Shown here in pieces: positions 1 to 11,252 of a DNA stretch of 60,000 bases. The stretch covers positions 11,809,501 to 11,869,500 of the forward strand of contig NC_079880.1 of assembly GCF_029227915.1 (NCBI RefSeq). Reading direction: 5' to 3'. The notes under the pieces were generated by a model. That model saw nothing but the letters and a program-made list of their open reading frames with translations. It had not been told where the DNA came from and did not search any database. Source of the stretch: Hydractinia symbiolongicarpus. Taxonomy: Eukaryota; Cnidaria; Hydrozoa; Anthoathecata; Hydractiniidae. The translations under genes and the position numbers were made by a program. Position 1 is the first letter of the stretch. Every line of letters begins with the position of its first letter.

Positions 1-3000
1 ATAACTATTCTAAGTGCAGGTGTAGCAATCATACATAGTTAATCAAAAGCATCCAACAAAAAGAGGTTATATTTGTTGAAAATAAAGCTGCTAGTTTAAT
101 CAATGAGTAAATTTCTCTTCCCAAGAATTAAATTGCGTTACACTACGCTGACGACAACAATTTTAGTGTGTTAACTCGGATGTTTATAATCATAAGCTAG
201 AAATAAAATAATGTGTCTTTACTTTTAAAGAGAAATCTCTATTTAATAGGACTATAATATTAGCGCCATTGTATTCACTTCATGGAAATTTTCGATATTT
301 GTTTTAAATTTACAAATTAACAGATTTGCAAATATTCTGATCATGACTCAACTATGAACTGAAATCGAAATGAAACGGATATGTCACACACATTGAGTCC
401 TTATGTTTTAAAATACTTCATGCGTAATGCGTTATAAATTGAGTAACAAAATGGGACATGACTAGGTTTGTGATTAAGGCACATAAACTTCAAATGGTAC
501 TGCTTGACACAATGTGGTTATTTTGATTAACATGACGCATTGTTGTAAAACAAATACATAGTTCTGTAGAACTGCATAATCATTTCTGTGGCAAACCGCA
601 GGATCACAAAAAGAGAAACTTAAATGTCATTCACGCTACTAATGAAATTTTCCAAATATGGTAGCCTTGATATGTTTCTACAATTTCTATTTTGCTGTTC
701 CAAAAATAGTATGAAGACGTGGCAACAAAGGTTTGCATTAGTTTTTGGCAAGATTGCGAAAAAGCATTTCTATTCTTCCCTAATCGGGCGTTAAAAACAA
801 AAGTGGTTACTGGCACGGACAATAATACATGTTCCTACATGGCCAAACGTTTTGCTCAGCCAGAAATTCTATAGAAAGACAAGCATTTCTTTACTTTCAA
901 GAGGTCTTAACCTATTAAGAAATAAGAAAATGTACACAATTCGTTTACTAAAGCTACGTGTAACCAATCCCATTGTATTAGAAAGAAAAGTGAAATCATT
1001 TTAACTTTATTTTAACACACGTTTCTTTTAACGTTTTAGATTTTTTTAACTAGATACTTGTTGAATAAATGATTAAAATAAGTCTACTTACACTTGGTGC
1101 TTACTAGATGCCCAGAAACATTTTAAAGCAATAATTAATGTGTCGTTAAATTCTGTCAGATGAGAAATCAGAACCTACTAAGTCACGTTGGTATACGTCA
1201 GTTGTCATAAAAAGGCATAAATAATACCATGAAATAATACATAACTAGGCATTTACTAATGCGCCAGGAAGGCTATGAACCAGTACAAAGTCTAAAATAA
1301 ATATTGTAAAACGTACTACAGGGCGAAAAAAGCTTGAATCTCGCTATTAAAATTATTTATATATTTACTAACTTACATTAATCTAAGATATATTTGTATG
1401 GTGACAAAATCTTACGAGATAAACAAAACAAAAAATTCTCTGTCGATAAAACCAATTCTGGTGAAAGTGATAAGAAATGCTATAGGAGCTAGAAATGCAC
1501 TATACAATCTCGAATAATTATAGTAAGGATTTACGCAGAACTTTGTTGTCAAATAAAAAAAATACTCTAGGAATTGATATCTCGTATCATAAAACTGTTT
1601 CATCCACTAATATTAATTCCGCTTTTCTCAAATCCGCAAAAAGATATAATTAGAGCCTCTATTAGGTTAATTGCATCAAGATTAATGTGTTATTCGTGTA
1701 AAGTAAGATTTATGAGTCACGTATTTCGAAGGGGTTAAAACTATATTAGCTGCGTTATTTGTGATTAATGTATACTAAAAGTCCACTGATGATATTCTTT
1801 TCTGATGGTTGTTATAACTTGTACTTGCAGCTTTGTGTTGTTTATGTTAGGTTTTGTAGACTGAGAAGTATATGGGACGAGTGCACAAAAATTCTAGTGT
1901 TAGAATATCTATTGTTTGGTATAAAGTATTTTCCATATTCGCTTAAAAGTATTTAAGTCACTGTTTAGCCATGTCTACGTATTAGACAGACAAAAACAGC
2001 AAACTAGAGAAAACACAGAAATCGCAGTTCATAAATGGACGTATCTTCAGGGAAAAATTACCTCCCTGGGGCGTAAATGCATTTGAAACAAGTGTCGTCA
2101 AGCATTTGCAATGTTTACAATGTGCAAATCTCTTGGGAGAAATTCAATAAAGAAAATCACTAATTATCTGGAAGCTGAAAAAAAAGCAGAGCTTTTGTAT
2201 ATGGGCGTGGCGCACCACCTCCTTACAGCTTCACAAGATATACTTCTTCGTTTAATATCACAATGATAAAAAACGGCTAGCAATGTTTCAGCGTCATTGG
2301 ATTAATACTGCGTTTACACTTAGCATTTTACGGATTCAAAGAAAGTATTTGGATTCAAACGAAAACGAAATAGTTTGAAAACGGATTTTTTTATTCGTTT
2401 TCATTACACTCGTGTGCCAAAAGATAGAAATTTTTAAATTCTCACCTTCGCATTATACCGAAGTTATTTAGATCTGTGCGTTTTTGTGGGTTTACATCAG
2501 AAAATTTATGGGGATTCATGTCTTCAGTCCGGGAAAAACTTTTTCGTACCAATTTTTATCGTTTTTACTGAACCGCATAAAATTTTAGAAATTTCAGTGA
2601 TCATCTGATTAGCCTGTGTCGGTTTTTTTTTCCTTCAATCGAATTCGTAATAAAAGTAAAATGCCTGCGAACCGACATATGCAACATGGACTAGAACTAA
2701 AAAAACAGTTAATTAATTCTTTGCTTAAAATATGTTAAGAACCAGGGGCGGATCTAGCAAAGTTTCTTAGTAGGTCATGATGCCCAGCTACTAAGAAAAT
2801 TTGAATATACAGCTTGGGGTCTTGGGAGGCACCAGAAAGTCCCCCAAACGGAATCAAAAGCTTGCGCTAAAACGGGCTTTGCGAACCCTGAAATATGCTT
2901 AAACGAGACATTTTAGGTGTTTTAGACCTTGATAACAGAAACTCATAAATGCCGTAGCTCCCCACAAACACTTCAAAGAGAAAACAAGAAGCCCTGCAGC

Positions 3001-4504
3001 TTGACGATTTCCATCATTAGCCCTGAAGATTCTAAAACTTGAAGAAGACCTTGAAAACGTAGTATAATTGGGTAAACAAATCATTGAGTATCCTAATTCT
3101 CAATTATTATTGTAACTAACCTGCAATGTTAAAAAAAAACTTGATAAATAAAAAAATGAAAATTTTTTACATATATATTGTAGTCTAAAATAATAGTAAA
3201 AACTTTAACTGGATATATTTTAATAGTGATCTGGATAATTCTAAAAATTCCAGGATACAAATCTTTTTATGTATCAACATGACGATTCGAATATAATAAC
3301 TTTTGAACACGTTCACTTTCAAAGAATTATTATTCTATTAATTCAGCAATAAATACGTATTAGCATTTGAATATTTCAGTTTTAAGACCTTCAAAATTTA
3401 CTCTTTCGTTGAAGACTTATTGAAAATTTGATGGTGCATGGTTTGATAACAGCTGATCTAAAAACGAAAGTGCGTTTAAAAAATAAGAAACATTTTATAA
3501 GAACATAATATAAAATGTTTCTTAATAATATAAAACATAAGAAATTTTAACATAAACTGAATTAAAACCAGGTTGTTTAATTATTGTCTCCTTGCATAAT
3601 AATTGTATAAAACAATAAAAGACGAAGAAACACTTGTGCAAAAAAGATATTAATTTTGCTGAAGCAGTATGTTATATTATTTAACAACACACTATTCTGA
3701 TTTACAGAAGAAGAAAAACAGTAATTATACTGTGCGTAGCGTATAATTATTCTGCATCGGCTGACTATATATTCTGTTACAGGTTAATTATTAGTTCACC
3801 CTGACTGTTCGGTGCAAGCAACAATAAACTTTTGTCACGCTTTGACAACTTTTCTGCAAAAGATACAAAAAAAATCTGGTGACGAATATCTCTTTATCTG
3901 ATAGAAGTAGCATCGCAACGTGTCGTTTGAAGGTTATTTTAGCATCCTTTTCCAAGAGAACAGGAGTTGGGTGTCCAGCCCCTCATGGAAAAATTACGTA
4001 AAGCAGGACAAAGGTTTATTTGTTGTTGGCGACTTAAGAAAAAAGGCACTCTAATCAGAGCACTATTTTGTCTAGCCAGCTAGATAGCTAGCCAGTTTGA
4101 TAGCTACTAAAAGTCAGCACCAATCAAAAAGAGATCCAAATCAGCACCAAAAATTGAGATAGCTAGCCAGCCAACACACTTTACCCACTTATATATAAAA
4201 CAACTCTTACTTCATAAAACACAAAAATTTAAAACAATAATATTTAGCTCCCTAGCTAGCTTGGTACATCAATAAAGCTACTACGACATAGCTATTATAG
4301 AAACAACAAAATATGCACAAAAAAACTCAATTGCAAAAAAACATAATTGCGCAACTATCCTTCTTTGACTTCGCATAGGCAGGAAGGTAGTACTTTGCAT
4401 GGGAATTTCTTTACACGCTCTCTCTCCGCATACCCTACTGATATTTATACCAAAACGCCTACAAGCCTTATCAATACATAGAAACTGCATTGACAGGTTT
4501 GTTT
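1..4504. other. AT-rich stretch with no recognised gene
   Basis: Reading frames here are short and lack recognisable motifs. A sequence resembling a hAT-type terminus, beginning CAGGGGCGGATCTAG, lies near 2743, but I found no matching opposite end. Several TAGCTAGC-type runs occur at 4070-4260. Nothing else could be supported. Confidence 0.5.
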
Positions 4505-4832
4505 AAGACTGTCCGACCAAAAACAGGTCAGGCCAACATAGGTTGATTCTAGTCCGCGGTAAAAGCCTCACGGGATAACCTAGATTCCAGCACTGGCTAA
4601 CTTCAGACTTTCTGACCAAAAACAGATTAGGCCAACATAGGCTAACTTCAGTCCACGGTGGAAGCCTCACGGGGTAACCTAGAGTGGAGACTTGCTGACG
4701 TCAAGGTTGTCTGACCCAAAACAGGTGGGACCAACATAGATTGATTCTAGTCCACGGTGAAAACCCGACGGGATAACCTAGAGTAAGCCTAACACAGGTC
4801 AGGTCAACATAGGCTGATCTAATTCGCGTGTT
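4505..4832. repeat. Tandem repeat, ~100-bp unit, about 3.3 copies
   Basis: The phrase GACCAAAAACAG...CCAACATAGG...CACGG...GGGATAACCTAGA recurs with starts near 4514, 4614 and 4713, giving a period of 99-100 bp. A fourth, truncated copy starts near 4791. The copies are visibly diverged, with substitutions and small indels. It looks like a minisatellite or the internal repeat of a transposable element. No coding function is apparent. Confidence 0.8.
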
Positions 4833-5660
4833 ATGGGATATGATATTGTCAACAACGAAAAGTTGTGAAAACAAGGCGGAATTTCGATTTTCAGATTCAA
4901 GGGTAAATTTGACAGAATTCGAGGGCTGACCTAGTCTGAATCCGGGCTGGAAACCAGACTGCAAATTTCGCGTCCCTGCAAATAATTATATGCTTTGTTA
5001 ATAGATCAGATTCACACATTTTGTATTTATTACATTTCTCTTACCAATAATCACAGAGAACTTAGCAATGCTTACAATTAAACTTTAGAAATTTGCTATT
5101 AATTGCTGATGTCAAATTGGTCTTTTTTTAATGTTTGATTCCGTACTTGTCCTAACAAGAACTATTCCATGATACCTGAGTTCTAAAACGTTCTATTTGT
5201 AGATTTAAATGCTATATATTTCCACTCAGTTGTTGTTCTTTGTGACACATTGCATGGTGTGCTATTTCCTCAATTCTTATTTATCCTAACGTACTAATCT
5301 CAACCGTTGAAAAACTTCCCCTGCAAGTCGGAAATAGGCGTTGCAACAATGCTGCTAGGCAGCTTGGCGAAGTGTTAATTCAATAAGGATTCTGTTGCAT
5401 CTTATCCCAAATAATTAAAACCTCTTCTCTTATGATTTTGGTGTAAATGACATCTTCTTTTATTTAAGTCCCATGACTTCCCTTCCTTCATTAACGTCGA
5501 TCAGTTTGTTGTTTAGAACAAGTTAGCTACTCACAATGACGCAAAATTACATAATCTAACTACACATATCCAACGTTTAAACTGGAAAAGAAAAATTAAA
5601 CAGTATTTTCTCAGATCTTTTTATTTACTTAATGAAAACTAAAAAAAACTAACGTCCAAG
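4833..5660. other. Left flank of the Polinton, no gene seen
   Basis: AT-rich DNA without a recognisable gene. The last bases before the inverted repeat read AACGTCCAAG. They do not match the bases just outside the right inverted repeat (AGGTAAATTAAC), so no target-site duplication is visible. Confidence 0.5.
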
Positions 5661-5919
5661 GAGAGATAGAGAAATGTATGTTCTGGCGCAGTCGCACATC
5701 ACGCGCACGCACATCACGCACACGCCCCGGTCAAACCCAACAAATCGATACCATGCTGTGCTTATCTCCATGCAGTTCAAGGTAAAGTCCCTAGTATGCG
5801 GTGTTGAGTCATGTAGTTCAAGATAAAGTTCCTAATATGCTATGTTTAGTCACACTTATCAGAAAATCAATGCTGCACATGAGTAAAAAGAGTTCTAGCG
5901 CACCTAGAGGTCATCAAAA
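5661..5919. repeat. Left terminal inverted repeat of the Polinton (259 bp)
   Basis: It matches the reverse complement of 19836-20068 almost throughout, from GAGAGATAGAGAAATGTATG to CACCTAGAGGTCATCAAAA. It is about 26 bp longer than the right copy because of a local expansion of a GCACATCAC-type motif near 5694-5722. Terminal repeats of this sort serve as integrase substrates and as origins for protein-primed replication in the family. Confidence 0.93.
5769..5850. repeat. 41-bp tandem duplication inside the left inverted repeat
   Basis: Two 41-bp units, 5769-5809 and 5810-5850, both start CATG[C/T]AGTTCAAG and end GAGT or TAGT. They differ at about ten positions. The same pair is present in the right inverted repeat (about 19906-19990), so the duplication is old and belongs to the element. 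Such subterminal repeats could bind a protein, but that is inference. Confidence 0.85.
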
Positions 5920-6010
5920 ATCAACGCATGCGCAGTAAAGATGGAAAAACTGCGTTAGTTTTGAGCAAAACATGAAATTCACGGACAATCTAAATTCCAT
6001 ACAATAAAGA

Positions 6011-9000
6011 ATGAACACACACACTGTGAGACAATTTCGTGATATCGCGAAGAGCCGTGGGCTGTCTGTTTATTACAGGCTACGCAAGTCTTAACTGGTT
6101 GCTTTGCTGGAAAATCAACCACAGGGGCGGCCACCTAGGAGGGCTATATAACCAGTCAGACCTATAGCACCAGATGATATGGACCTCTTCGAGAGGCAGG
6201 AACTGTCCAAAAACCGTTCCGTTGTAGGGGATAAAATCCTGGAATGGCACAAATGCTTAGTGGACACTGTTCCCAAGCCCATAAAGGAGGGGGTCAAGAA
6301 AACATATGCGTCATTCAAGCGTAAGGTGATGGATCTCTATGATTGGACAGCTAACGTCATCGCGAGACCTACGCTCATGACAAAGTAGAAAAAGAGGCTG
6401 AAGAAGACTACCTCGAAGACATTAAAAATCTATATGATCAGCCGGAGCAAGATTTTACGCCCCAGAAACATAAGCATGCGTTGCATAAGACCTTTAGAAG
6501 TTTTCGCATTCTTGGTATAGGAGGAGCCGACATCGACGTGTATATAGGGATGGTGTGACCCAACGTGAAAACCTTGATTGAAGAGCAGGTAGGGTAAATG
6601 AGATCGGCAAAGGTACAGATGTCTATATGGATCATGTGGAAGAAGAAGACGATACCAAACTCGGGGGAGGTTAACGATTAGTATATTGAGGTGAAGAAGG
6701 TCTTCAATAGCAATATGACACAAATCTTCCAAGGTAGTGACGTAGACGAAATGCTGGATAGGATATTGCTCAAATCAAGACACATGTGGAACATCCGGCA
6801 CTACCCCAGATTGGATTCGCGATCAGTCGAATCCTACACCTTGATTAAGATTTTCATAAGATGTGGCTAGCAAGAAGTCCATCATATATAGAACTACCTA
6901 AATGGATAGCCTCGCAAAAAGGTTAACATCAACCCAAGAAATGATGACGAGGAGTGTTTCAGATGGGCTGTTATAGCATCCATACACCATATTGAAAAAG
7001 ACATGCAAAGGATCTCTAAACTGAGGCCCTATGTAGATCTCTACAATTGGCAGGATATAGAGTTCCCGACAACCATCAAGGATATATCCAAGTTTGAGAA
7101 GAATAACACGGATATTGCAGTAAACGTCTTGTACGAAATGGGGAAGAAGATCAACATCCTACGACGATCAAAACAAAACCTTCAGCGTAACAGCCGTCAA
7201 GAGTCTATTGCGACTACTAGGTAGTGAGACCTACAAAATCAATGCATTTTTGCCTGAACTGTCTACAAGCCTTTCTTACGGTTGAATTGAGAGACAAGCA
7301 TTATAGATACTGCAGGGACCACGACGCCGTGCGGACTTTAAGAGCCTACTCGTCTCAGTGGAGGATGCCAGGGGTATGAAGACCAAAAAGCTGAGTAAGC
7401 ATGTACCATCTGGTTGGTGTACCTATAGCACATTCGCCTATGGTGATGTGCAGGACCCACTAACAGTGTATCGCGGTAGGGATTGTGTGACACGATTCGT
7501 AAACCACCTAGAGAATGAGGTGAAGTGGTTATACTATACATTCCCGCAGCAGCCAATGTTAGAACTAACAGACGTGTTAAAAAGGGAACATAAGGAGGCC
7601 TCAGAATGCCACATATGCATGAAGCCTTTTAACGATGAGTGACCATTGTCACTATACGGGGCTGTATAGAGGCGCGGCGCATAACAGCTGCAACCTCAAA
7701 TACAAGATACCTAGTCACATACCTGTAATACTTCATAACCTCTCCGGGTACGATGCGCATCTCTTCACACGAGAATTAGGCGAAAAATACGACACGCAGG
7801 ACATTGGTTATATCGCTCCAAATACTGAAAAGTACATCACCTTTAATGTTAGAATCAAAGTACCGCTTGCAGGTATGGGACACGGCAACGGTGAGGTGTA
7901 CAAGAAGATCGAGATTAGGTTTATCGATAGTTGTCGATTTATGGCCTCAATTCTGGAAAAATTGGCAAGCAATCTCATTGGAACAAACGCAATATGAAAT
8001 AACGTCACCATGGGCGACTATCACGATATCTATTTGAGTACGGACGTCCTGCTATTAGCCGATGTTTTCGAAACATTTTGAGAAGTTTGCTTGACAAACT
8101 ACAGGCTTGATTCTGCCCATTCTACTCCGCACCTAGCTTGGCATCGAAAGCAGCACTTAAGCATACAAGTATTAGGTTAGAGCTACTCACAGACCCTGAC
8201 ATGCTCCTCGTGTTTGAAAAAGGTATAAAAGGAGGTATAACCCAGGTTGTACACCGATATGCGAGAGCTAACAACAAGTACATGGGGGACCAGTATAACC
8301 CGAATGACGAATCCTCCTACCTCCAGTACCTAGACGCCAACAACCTATATGGACGGGCCATGCGTCAAGATCTACCAACGGATGGTTTTAAATGGATTTC
8401 CAACGTCGAGGCATTCACAGAAAGGCGAATCGCGAAACTTATTGAAAAGAACAAGGTACATTTTAGACGTAGAAATCGACTACCCCGAGAGGTTACATGA
8501 TAAACATAATGAGTTACCATTTTTACCCGAACGCATGAGGATTAACAAATTCGAGAAACTGGTACCTAATTTGAAAAACAAGCGTGGGTACGTGGTGCAT
8601 ATCAGAGATATAAATGAGGATATAAAATACGGTCTTGAACTGAAGAAGGTGCATAGGGTCATTCAATTTAATCCAAAAGCCCTGGTTGAAAGGGTATATA
8701 GATCACAACAATGATTTGAAAACAAATGCGAAGAACGAGTTTGAGAAAGATTTCTATAAGATGGTGAACCTTTCGATGTTTGGGAAGACTATGGAGAACA
8801 TTAGGAACCAGCGCAACATTCAGCTGGTCACCAACGAGGACAAGTATATGAAACTTGTGATGAAGTCTAATTTCAAGGGTAAAAGCCGGTTTAGTAAACA
8901 CCTCCCAGGTATAGAGATGGGCAAGACGGAGGTCAAGTTTCACTACGACTGTATGCAGCCAAAATATGGTAGTAAGGTGCAGTTCTGTTATATGGACACG

Positions 9001-9486
9001 GACAGCGTCGTATACCACATTCGCACAGAAAACGTTTACAGGGATATCAAGGACGATGTTGAAGATCGATTTGACACAAGTGCCTACAGTGCGGAAGATA
9101 ATAGGCCTCTCCCCATAGGGAAAAACAAAAAGGTCGTTGGCCTCATGAAGGACGAGCTCGCAGGAAATGTTATGCCGGAGTTCATAATACTAAGGGACAA
9201 GCTATATGCCTATGAGAGCCTTACAAAGGAGAGTGGTGACAGGAAAGCCAAGGGCGTTAAAAGATGTGTGACCAAGAAGTCTATCATATTTGACGATTAC
9301 TGACGATGCCTGGAAGAGTGCGTTAACATTTACAAAAGCCAGGTATTGATTCAAAACAAGAACCATCAAATCTACACCCAAAGCGTTAACAAATTAGCAC
9401 TGAACAGGGCAGATGACAAAAGGCTCGTGCAGCAGTACCAGATTACGACGCTAGCCCGTGGGCACTTCCGCCCGTCCGGCACTTGA
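6011..9486 (+). pseudogene. Protein-primed family B DNA polymerase of the Polinton, multiply broken
   Basis: This gene would replicate the element from a terminal protein. The start at ATG 6011 opens with a SAP-like segment (RDIAKSRGL...YYRLRKS) cut by TAA. Downstream, frames alternate. Readable in order: a Cys/His finger (CLNCLQAF, 7250s), an Exo I-like site reading ADFKSLL (7331), HVPSGWC...FPQQP, a CHIC...DHCHYTG zinc motif, Exo II HNLSGYDAHLF (7738-7770), Exo III YHDIYLSTDVLLLADVFE (about 8020-8075), polymerase motif A DANNLYGRAM (8332), motif B NLSMFGKTMEN (8770s) and motif C YMDTDSVVY (8992). A TGA at 9301 interrupts the last exon-free stretch, which stays readable to 9486. Sequence is probably missing between about 8000 and 8010 and after EMGKTEVK (8937). 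The Exo I glutamate is replaced by lysine. Family assignment is secure; the reading frame is beyond use. Confidence 0.92.
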
Positions 9487-9487
9487 G

Positions 9488-9493
9488 AATAAA
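9488..9493 (+). terminator. AATAAA polyadenylation-type signal after the polymerase gene
   Basis: AATAAA begins two bases after the TGA that ends the readable polymerase frame. Its position suits 3' processing of the polymerase transcript. In DNA this AT-rich the hexamer also occurs by chance, so the call is modest. Confidence 0.4.
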
Positions 9494-9575
9494 AACCCGG
9501 GAAGTGTGTTTGTATATTGTGGTAATTCTACCCTATGTAATAATACTACTATTCTATCTATAGTTACAATATCTA

Positions 9576-10088
9576 ATGAAGAGAATGAGTCAACTCGCGA
9601 ATATTTTTGGCGACACCTCCGCAGAATCAACTTATGAGTATGTAGAGAAACCCACCGATAAACACCAAGTCCTGAAGGAAGCCCTACGCAAAGGAAAGAG
9701 GCATCTCCTACACAGGAAATGTACAGAGGGGTTCAATGACAAGGCTCCCGATGAGGCGGTAGAAAAGGTACATGCCGAGTACGTTCAACGAGAGCTTCAA
9801 GAGAAAGGAGAGAAGACAGCCAAGGCGCTGACTACTCTCGTGGTCAGCCTATACGCAAACTTGATTGGGAACTTCGTGGATATCCTAAATGTTGATAATT
9901 TATGCAAGGATATCAAGGATGATCCTATCATACGATATGCCATGACAGACCTCGGGATCCTTGTATACTGCACTATTGGGAGGTGTTCAGCACCCATCCT
10001 GGTGGCAGGACATACAGCAAGGCATATGAACAAAAAAGAGGACGATGTGGCGGATACCAAAGAGAACAAAGATGAGCAGCGCGTTTAG
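9576..10088 (+). CDS. Conserved-type Polinton protein, 170 aa, function unknown
   Basis: This is one of the few uninterrupted frames in the element, from ATG 9576 to TAG 10088. The N-terminal half is charged and mostly helical-looking (HQVLKEALRKGKRHLLHRK). The middle (about residues 86-105) and the segment around DLGILVYCTIGRCSAPILVA (about 128-147) are hydrophobic enough for membrane association, and the C terminus is acidic and basic mixed (NKKEDDVADTKENKDEQ). It follows the polymerase by about 90 bp and overlaps the next gene by 17 bp, as expected of a compact virus-like genome. I know the type from cnidarian Polintons but no function. A membrane or virion-assembly role would be a guess. 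Confidence 0.65.
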   Translation: MKRMSQLANIFGDTSAESTYEYVEKPTDKHQVLKEALRKGKRHLLHRKCTEGFNDKAPDEAVEKVHAEYVQRELQEKGEKTAKALTTLVVSLYANLIGNFVDILNVDNLCKDIKDDPIIRYAMTDLGILVYCTIGRCSAPILVAGHTARHMNKKEDDVADTKENKDEQRV

Positions 10089-10362
10089 TGTTATTATCAA
10101 TCAGCTACAACCTGCGGAAAATATTGTTGAAGTAAACAAAAAGCACCCGGGAAGAATTGCTGATGGCAAGAGACTTGCCGAATGGAACCGACTTCAAAAG
10201 CTTGGGCTCCAAAAGGAAGAATCCATAACCTTTAGAGAGTTTGTAAGATACTTTGAGAGGGATCTAAATACTTCTGAGGCTATACTCAAATCGATAAAGG
10301 AGACTTTGGAGATCCTTGAAGATCAAAGTCTATCTATCCATCTTGTAGTAAAAAGAAAGTGA
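10072..10362 (+). CDS. Small Polinton protein, 96 aa, KHPGR-motif, function unknown
   Basis: The frame runs from ATG 10072 (MSSAFSVIINQL) to TGA 10362 and overlaps the preceding gene by 17 bp in another frame. An upstream in-frame extension to 10045 starts without ATG, so I prefer 10072. The sequence is charged and helical, with KKHPGRIADGKRLAEW at about residues 22-37. A closely related phrase recurs in the next gene, suggesting an old duplication. No catalytic motif or clear membrane segment is visible. It is intact in this copy, but whether it is expressed cannot be judged. Confidence 0.6.
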   Translation: MSSAFSVIINQLQPAENIVEVNKKHPGRIADGKRLAEWNRLQKLGLQKEESITFREFVRYFERDLNTSEAILKSIKETLEILEDQSLSIHLVVKRK

Positions 10363-10395
10363 TTCATCTTAAAGCTCTGAGGAGCTATAAGATAA

Positions 10396-10755
10396 ATAAC
10401 CAAAGAACAGAGACAAGAAGAGAGAGTCATTAAAAAACCAGTAAAGCATCCGGGGCGTGTGGCCCAGGGACACAAGTTGGCGGCACTGATGAAGAAACGA
10501 TAGGAAGAAATAAAGCAACAAGGGGGTACTGTAGAACCTACAGTCAAAACCTCTTCCGGGGCCAGTTCGGTAAAGTCAATGGACAATGTCTACATGTACG
10601 GTGTAGGGACTTTGGCCGTTCTTGCAGTAGGAGTAGGTGTCTGGTACAACTTCGGTAGAGGCAAAAATGATGGAGAATCTCACAAACCAGCGACTCATCC
10701 AGAGCCTCAAATGAGCAAAGCCAATCCCCAGATCGAAATGTTCAAAATGTTATAA
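10396..10755 (+). pseudogene. Small single-pass membrane protein of the Polinton, one stop
   Basis: A single frame is open from 10396 to TAA 10755 except for TAG at 10501. The first codon is ATA where ATG would be expected, so the start is lost or lies elsewhere. The first part carries KHPGRVAQGHKLA, matching KHPGRIADGKRLA of the upstream gene. A polar stretch follows, then one clear transmembrane segment (MYGVGTLAVLAVGVGVWYNF) and a polar tail. The shared N-terminal motif implies the two neighbours are paralogous or carry the same interaction motif. Function is unknown. A membrane-anchored virion or assembly protein is possible. Confidence 0.6.
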
Positions 10756-10931
10756 TATAAATGGCAACACCTCGCAAACAGTACCCCGCATGAAACCCAG
10801 GTTATTGATTCTTTATGGGAGGCCGTCAGGCTAGTATCCTTTACCATTCTTATAGCCCTTGGTGCAAAAAAAGCCCTAGGGATTTCTAGGCCAGGGGCTA
10901 AGATGGACCTGGAAGACGGTCTGAAGCTTAT
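10756..10931 (+). pseudogene. N-terminal part of a Polinton membrane protein
   Basis: The frame reads ETQVIDSLWEAVRLVSFTIL (from 10792), then ALGAKKALG and a short linker up to LEDGLKL. One transmembrane helix is visible. There is no convincing ATG in frame: the nearby ATG 10761 lies in a different frame and meets TGA after ten codons, which points to an indel. The frame stays open to 11112, but beyond 10931 the same DNA encodes a much more convincing zinc-finger/HNH-like module in another frame. I therefore end this gene fragment at the junction. Function unknown. Confidence 0.45.
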
Positions 10932-11249
10932 TTGTATTGTAAAGACTGTGGCGGTGGTGGGATTTGCAATCATGAAAGGCAAAGATATCAGTGTAAAGAA
11001 TGTGGTCATTTCACTACTGTTAATCGCTCCAGCAACCGGCCTCTACATAAAAACAAGGAGCTCATACCTATGCTGCGGGCCCATATTGAAGTCCAGTTTT
11101 CTGAAGGTATAACCTGGGAAGATTATCAATTTTTGCACATTGATCACAATGTACAATATCAAGAAACCGGCAAGTCTCCGACGCTTGCTGATGTTGCTAG
11201 GGTATTATACCAATACTTAAGGGAGAGTCCCGGAATAGGTGTGAAATAA
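10932..11249 (+). pseudogene. CKDCGG zinc finger plus HNH-like endonuclease module, start missing
   Basis: The frame to TAA 11249 begins LYCKDCGGGGICNHERQR and continues YQCKECGHF, the paired Cys/His repeat I know from large DNA viruses and related elements. It is followed by LRAHIEVQFSEGITWEDY and LHIDHN, resembling the HNH nuclease core in which a WxxY segment precedes HIDH. The usual continuation after HIDH is altered. No ATG precedes the finger: the frame starts at TTG 10932 where the membrane-protein frame ends, so the gene is truncated or fused at its left end. If functional it would cut or bind DNA. The finger is clear; the HNH assignment is moderate; activity is doubtful. Confidence 0.55.
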
Positions 11250-11252
11250 TAA

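Noticed and set aside
2743-2890. hAT-like element starting CAGGGGCGGATCTAG
   Set aside because: Only one end resembles a terminus. No complementary end or 8-bp duplication was found nearby.
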